Below are positions 60,431 to 64,000 of a DNA stretch of 64,000 nt, one piece after another. The stretch covers positions 17,732,001 through 17,796,000 of the forward strand of contig JANTQA010000047.1 of NCBI GenBank assembly GCA_027625915.1. The letters are read 5' to 3'. Both the position numbers and the translations under genes were made by a program. Position 1 is the first letter of the stretch, and every line of letters starts with the position of its first letter. This DNA comes from Anaeramoeba flamelloides (taxonomy: Eukaryota > Metamonada > Anaeramoebidae). Under the pieces are notes generated by a model. It was not told the DNA's origin, ran no database searches, and saw nothing but the letters and a program-made list of their open reading frames with translations.

Positions 60431-60569
60431 TTCTGAAGGTTTTATATTTTATCTAAAAAATCTATTGACTCTATAAAGAAAAAGAAAATCCAAGAATACA
60501 TCAAAATAGTTGATAATTTTGAATTTATATTTGTGAATGATATTTTTTTTTTTACTTTAATATTTAAAT

Positions 60570-60769
60570 TACAGTAAGTTCCACTTTTAAGGCACAAAAT
60601 TTCAACGAAATTTAAGGCACAAAAAAACTCCTAAATTAAGGAACAAAATTTGGAATTTTTTTATACAAATTATTTTACTAGAATTTGAATTTTGTGCCTT
60701 AATTTGAGAAAATTTATTATGCCTTAAATTTCGTTGAAAGTTTGTGCCTTAAAAGTGGAACTGATTGTA
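60570..60769. mobile_element. P-family palindromic MITE, copy 4
   Basis: Starts TACAGTAAGTTCCACTTTTA and ends AAGTGGAACTGATTGTA; 200 bp, arms well conserved (AACGAAATTTAAGGCACAA). Confidence 0.88.
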
Positions 60770-60884
60770 TTTTAACACTGATCTTTTTTTTATTGTAATA
60801 CATTTTCTTTACCACTCCTTTCTGACAATAAATAAATATTAAAAAAAATTAATCATAAATTTATTAATTCTATTCTACCATTTG

Positions 60885-61174
60885 ATGGTTTTTTACCCCG
60901 ATAAGAAGAGAAATGAAGAAAAACGAGAAAATGGTTACTTTCTGACAATCACACATTAAAATATGAAAGTTTTTTTAACTTGAAAATAAAAAAAATAAAT
61001 AAAAAAAAAAAAGTAAATAAAATCATACCTAATGTATTAGGAAGATCAGATCAAAAAGAAAAAAGTAATTTAAACAAAAATTCCAGAAATGAAACTTCAA
61101 GTTCCCAACGAAAAAAAAATAAATTATATAAAAGTATGAATATTAAGACTTTGGGTGTTCTGGATAAAATTTAA
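60885..61174 (+). CDS. possible small basic-protein gene, uncertain
   Basis: An ATG at 60885 opens MVFYPDKKRNEEKREN, then a frame to 61174 encodes VNKIIPNVLGRSDQKEKSN and a basic, Ser/Asn-rich end. Joining them needs a GTTACT donor, unlike the GTA donors elsewhere. Amino-acid use looks more protein-like than surrounding noise, but no family is recognised. It may be the end of a gene whose start is missed, or chance. Confidence 0.22.
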
Positions 61175-61984
61175 TATGGCTTTTTTTTGTTTTTGTTTTT
61201 GTTTTATCAATTTCTTCAAATAAAACCTTTTTAAATTTCAATTTTTTACTTTGACTTTTTTCTATTTTTTATTTCAATTTTTTGTTTTTACTATTTCAAC
61301 ATAAAGATAATTTGGGTATATTTATCCCTTGAAAAACTCTCGAATATATGATTTTTTTCTAAAATTATCTTTTAGGAAAGTTAATTAAAATCTACATTTA
61401 GAATAGAATTTACACTTATTCAATCATCTAATCACTGATAAAATTTCATTTATTATTCAAAAAAAAATTGTTATTCAGTAAATTATTTATTAAAGTATTT
61501 TTGGCAATTTGAAAATGTAAATCGAAACACCAAAAAAATCCAATTCAAAATGATGTTTTTTAAAATTATTAAAACTAAGAATTTTTGATGACCTAAATAA
61601 CTTTTCAAATAGTAAAAATCATTGTTTATTTATTTTTTTTTTTTAAACAAACTTTGGATTCAAAAATAAGGAAATCATAATAACCAAGAAAAAATTCTAT
61701 AAAATACAAAAATTATTTACAAGCAATTATTTTATGTTAATATATATACAATTTTTAATAATTAAATTTTCTTTCCTAGATGATTGTTGGTATATTTTCT
61801 ATATCTTAGATTTTATTCAAAACAATTCAAATTTAAATTTTTATTTCAGTGTAAATTAGGTTATTTGGGGTTTTTAGAGATATGTCTTATTTAAAGTTTG
61901 TAATTAATTTTTGTGTATTATTTGGTAATGTGATGATCTTATAATTGGCATTTTTTTTGATTTTTGTTCTTCTTCATTTAATTT

Positions 61985-62378
61985 TGGTAGGTTTTAATTT
62001 TCTTCTTCTTTTTTTATATTCTAATTCCTGATATCCGTTTTAATAAAAATGTAATAAATAAAAACAAATAACAAGAAAAAAATATAAATAAAAAAAAAAC
62101 ACCAGAAAAAAATATGTTAGTAAGGAAACATAATTTTTGGAAAAATTCTATTTTTCCAATTTTTTTATTAATATTTGGTTTCTAATACCATCTTTTTGTT
62201 GTCGGTCTAATGTAGGTTTTTTCTTAATTTTGAATAATTATCTCTTCTTTCATCTAATAAAAAAATCAAAAAATATAACATTTGCTCCTTTCAATAAATT
62301 ATCAATTTTTCCCTTTAATTTTGAATCAATGTTCTTTGATTTCTTCTTGGGGTTATTAATAAAAAATTCCTTGTTGTT
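61985..62378 (-). CDS. possible minus-strand coding remnants, uncertain
   Basis: Minus-strand pieces read NNKEFFINNPKKKSKNIDSK (from 62378), DERRDNYSKLRKNL, DRQQKDGIRNQILIKKLEK and, further on, ELEYKKRRRKLKPTKIK before a stop. They are charged, helix-forming and in the same strand order. Linking them would need introns of about 26 nt, far shorter than the shortest intron placed elsewhere (81 nt), or frame breaks. This may be a degraded gene or coincidence. Confidence 0.25.
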
Positions 62379-62571
62379 TTAGAAACTTCCATTTACAAAA
62401 ATATTTGGTAGTCAACGGGTCCCATTTATAATGGGTGAATAATCAATATTTAAAGGTTTTGAATGGATAATAAAAGAATAGAATAATCTGAGAATTCTAA
62501 AACTTGAAATTATTATTTCAATACTTCTTGGATTTTTTATTTTTGAATATTATTTTTATTGGTGTTTTTAT

Positions 62572-62772
62572 TACAGTCAGTTTCACTTTTAAGGCACAAA
62601 CTTTCAACGAAATTTAAGGCACAAAAAAAATCTCAAATTAAAGCACAAAATTCGGAATTCTAGTAAAATAATTTGTAAAAAACAAAATTCCAAATTTTGT
62701 GCTTTAATTTGAGATTTTTTTGTGTCTTAAATTTCGTTGAAAGTTTGTGATTTAAAAGTGAAACTGACTGTA
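62572..62772. mobile_element. P-family palindromic MITE, copy 5 (best preserved)
   Basis: Starts TACAGTCAGTTTCACTTTTA and ends AAAGTGAAACTGACTGTA. The arms pair over nearly their whole length (CTTTCAACGAAATTTAAGGC). 201 bp. TA at both ends. Confidence 0.92.
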
Positions 62773-63000
62773 AAAATTTTTTTTAATAAAAGATCTATAG
62801 TCAACCAAGTAGAAAAGTGTACTTCTAAAGTCATTGAAAGTGTGAGGTTACTCGTAGAAAAAATCAAATTAATTTATAATGGAATCAACTTTATTTAACA
62901 AAAAGAGAAAATTGGATAGGGTCATTAATTCAAGTTCATTTATATTATTGTTTACCCAAAATGTTTACACAATAACTATTTATAAAGTTATTTTCACTAA

Positions 63001-63318
63001 CATTTTGGAACTTTATATACATTTAACAATGTAACATCCGTATTTTTAAAAAATATTAAATGTCAACGAGTTATTCGAAAAAAAAATCAAAAAATTTATA
63101 TTCAATTTTTTAAAGAAAAAAGATCTTACATCTCTTTGAAGAATGTGAAAACGGTTTTTTTGAGATTGTCAGAATTAAAACCTTTTTTTAAAGTTTTCCA
63201 TTTTAATAAAGTGTTGTCTTATAAAAACAGTGCTTCCCTTCCTACCCCCACCTCAACACCAGATTTAAAGATTGATTCCACATTTTATGAAAATCGAAAA
63301 ACTCCAAAAAATTTTTAA
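63001..63318 (+). CDS. possible 3'-terminal exon, uncertain
   Basis: The frame is open from 63001 to a TAA at 63318 without an in-frame ATG. Its last part (ASLPTPTSTPDLKIDSTFYE) is less AT-biased than its surroundings, as coding exons are here. It would end convergently with the Rrp4 gene, about 210 bp away. No family is recognised and no upstream exon was found. Confidence 0.25.
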   Translation, partial: HFGTLYTFNNVTSVFLKNIKCQRVIRKKNQKIYIQFFKEKRSYISLKNVKTVFLRLSELKPFFKVFHFNKVLSYKNSASLPTPTSTPDLKIDSTFYENRKTPKNF

Positions 63319-63530
63319 TTTTAAAAAGTTTTCACTTTATTACAATACAAAACTTTCAAAAAGGTTTAATTCCAAAAAAGTCTCCATTTTTTTTAAAATT
63401 GAAAACTTGCAAAAAGTTTTAAAAAAGTACTTATTTTTTTAAAATGGCTATAACATATTTTTAAAATTGTAAAAAAAAAAAAATCAAAAAAATAAAAATT
63501 TATTTTTTAAAAATCTTTTTTTAAAAAAGG

Positions 63531-64000
63531 TTATTTTATTAATTCTTTAACTTCTGAAGTCAAAATGATCATATTTTTTTGTTTGATCATTTCTTTTGGG
63601 TTTATATTTTCTTCTATACTTTTTTTACAAACTAGCATTATTGATGTCGGATAAATTGGCAAAAAGGAATTACTTAGGGCAAGTATTGCGTTTCTAACTC
63701 TGCATATTTCAAGTCGTTGCTCTTTTGTAATCATTTTTTCTTTTTTTTTATAAAAATCAAAATTATTTGTTTCCAAATCCATATTTTTATCTTTAATCGA
63801 TTTATTTGAATTTTCATTAATTTCATCTTCTAATTCCTGTAATTCTGTAGTTGTTGAGATGAACCAATTTGATATTTTTTTAATTTTTAATTCAGATTCT
63901 TCAGGAATACTAAGCCAAATAAACCCGTTACATCCCAAAATTAGGAGTACACCATTGGGTAATACCAGATAATGGGATTTACTTCTTTTGATCAGCATTG
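63531..64000 (-). CDS. RRP4: exosome subunit Rrp4 (EXOSC2), C-terminal part, cut by the window edge
   Basis: About 155 residues are visible; the start lies beyond 64000. Opening residues LIKRSKSHYLVLPNGVLLIL, then GCNGFIWLS, match the end of the S1 domain and the G-x-N-G KH region of Rrp4 (human: LVKRQKTHFHDLPCGASVIL, then GNNGFIWIY). The ending ICRVRNAILALSNSFLPIYP fits the family's ISRLRNCIISL region. Rrp4 is one of three cap proteins of the RNA exosome that guide RNA into the nine-subunit ring, in nucleus and cytosol. An insert of about 45 Glu/Asn/Lys-rich residues splits the KH domain. The visible stretch is a single exon. Confidence 0.9.
   Translation of the reverse strand, partial: MLIKRSKSHYLVLPNGVLLILGCNGFIWLSIPEESELKIKKISNWFISTTTELQELEDEINENSNKSIKDKNMDLETNNFDFYKKKEKMITKEQRLEICRVRNAILALSNSFLPIYPTSIMLVCKKSIEENINPKEMIKQKNMIILTSEVKELIK

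Overview
The window is nuclear DNA of a very AT-rich protist. Evidence is direct: spliceosomal introns, long homopolymer A/T runs, short simple repeats, and eukaryote-only genes (TPLATE adaptor subunit, TMEM181/Wntless-like membrane protein, GTPase-BTB protein, Rrp4 exosome subunit). Lys/Ser/Asn-rich low-complexity stretches and the gene mix suggest a free-living amoeboid or amoeboflagellate lineage. Anaeramoeba or an amoebozoan is my guess, and the sequence alone cannot settle it. All complete genes end in TAA. All 13 introns I could place run GT to AG, and every donor starts GTA.

Seven genes are supported, in order. (1) A TPLATE-like TSET/TPLATE-complex subunit, minus strand, 397-1951, possibly running off the left edge. 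(2) A TMEM181-like GOLD/seven-TM protein, plus strand, 6577-13659, four exons with a 4.7-kb third intron. (3) A signal-peptide type I membrane protein, plus strand, 18407-19536, three exons. (4) An intronless 1187-residue protein, minus strand, 25421-28984, with a ubiquitin-like N-terminus, a U-box and six PH-like units. (5) A Ras-superfamily GTPase fused to two BTB domains (RhoBTB-like), plus strand, 40966-53269, seven exons spread over 12.3 kb and including 13- and 40-nt micro-exons. (6) A GPR1/FUN34/YaaH acetate-type transporter, minus strand, 57172-58049. (7) The C-terminal part of exosome subunit Rrp4, minus strand, 63531 to the right edge. Three weaker coding candidates lie at 60.9-63.3 kb.

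The rest is intron and intergenic DNA crowded with small mobile elements, none of them encoding a transposase I can recognise. I define these families by comparing the copies with each other: P (about 198-bp palindromic MITEs ending TACAGTCAG...CTGACTGTA, five copies and a relic); F1 (about 540-bp TIR elements, five copies); a 261-bp TA-flanked MITE nested in one F1 copy, with the intact empty site seen in other F1 copies; two TTAA-flanked inverted-repeat elements; a near-perfect foldback; a 1.6-kb element with long decayed TIRs; clusters of about 80-bp hairpins (H); moderate repeats F2, F3, F7 and F9; and one decayed LINE reverse transcriptase.

The genes are not an operon and share no pathway. 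Two deal with membrane traffic (TPLATE, TMEM181-like), two with ubiquitin or signalling (U-box protein, GTPase-BTB protein, whose human RhoBTB relatives bind cullin-3), one with acetate or other monocarboxylate transport and one with RNA decay. The most interesting items are the GTPase-BTB gene with its missing catalytic residues and a (CA)n tract directly after a splice donor, the U-box protein with six PH-like repeats, and the MITE landscape with a clean nested insertion.
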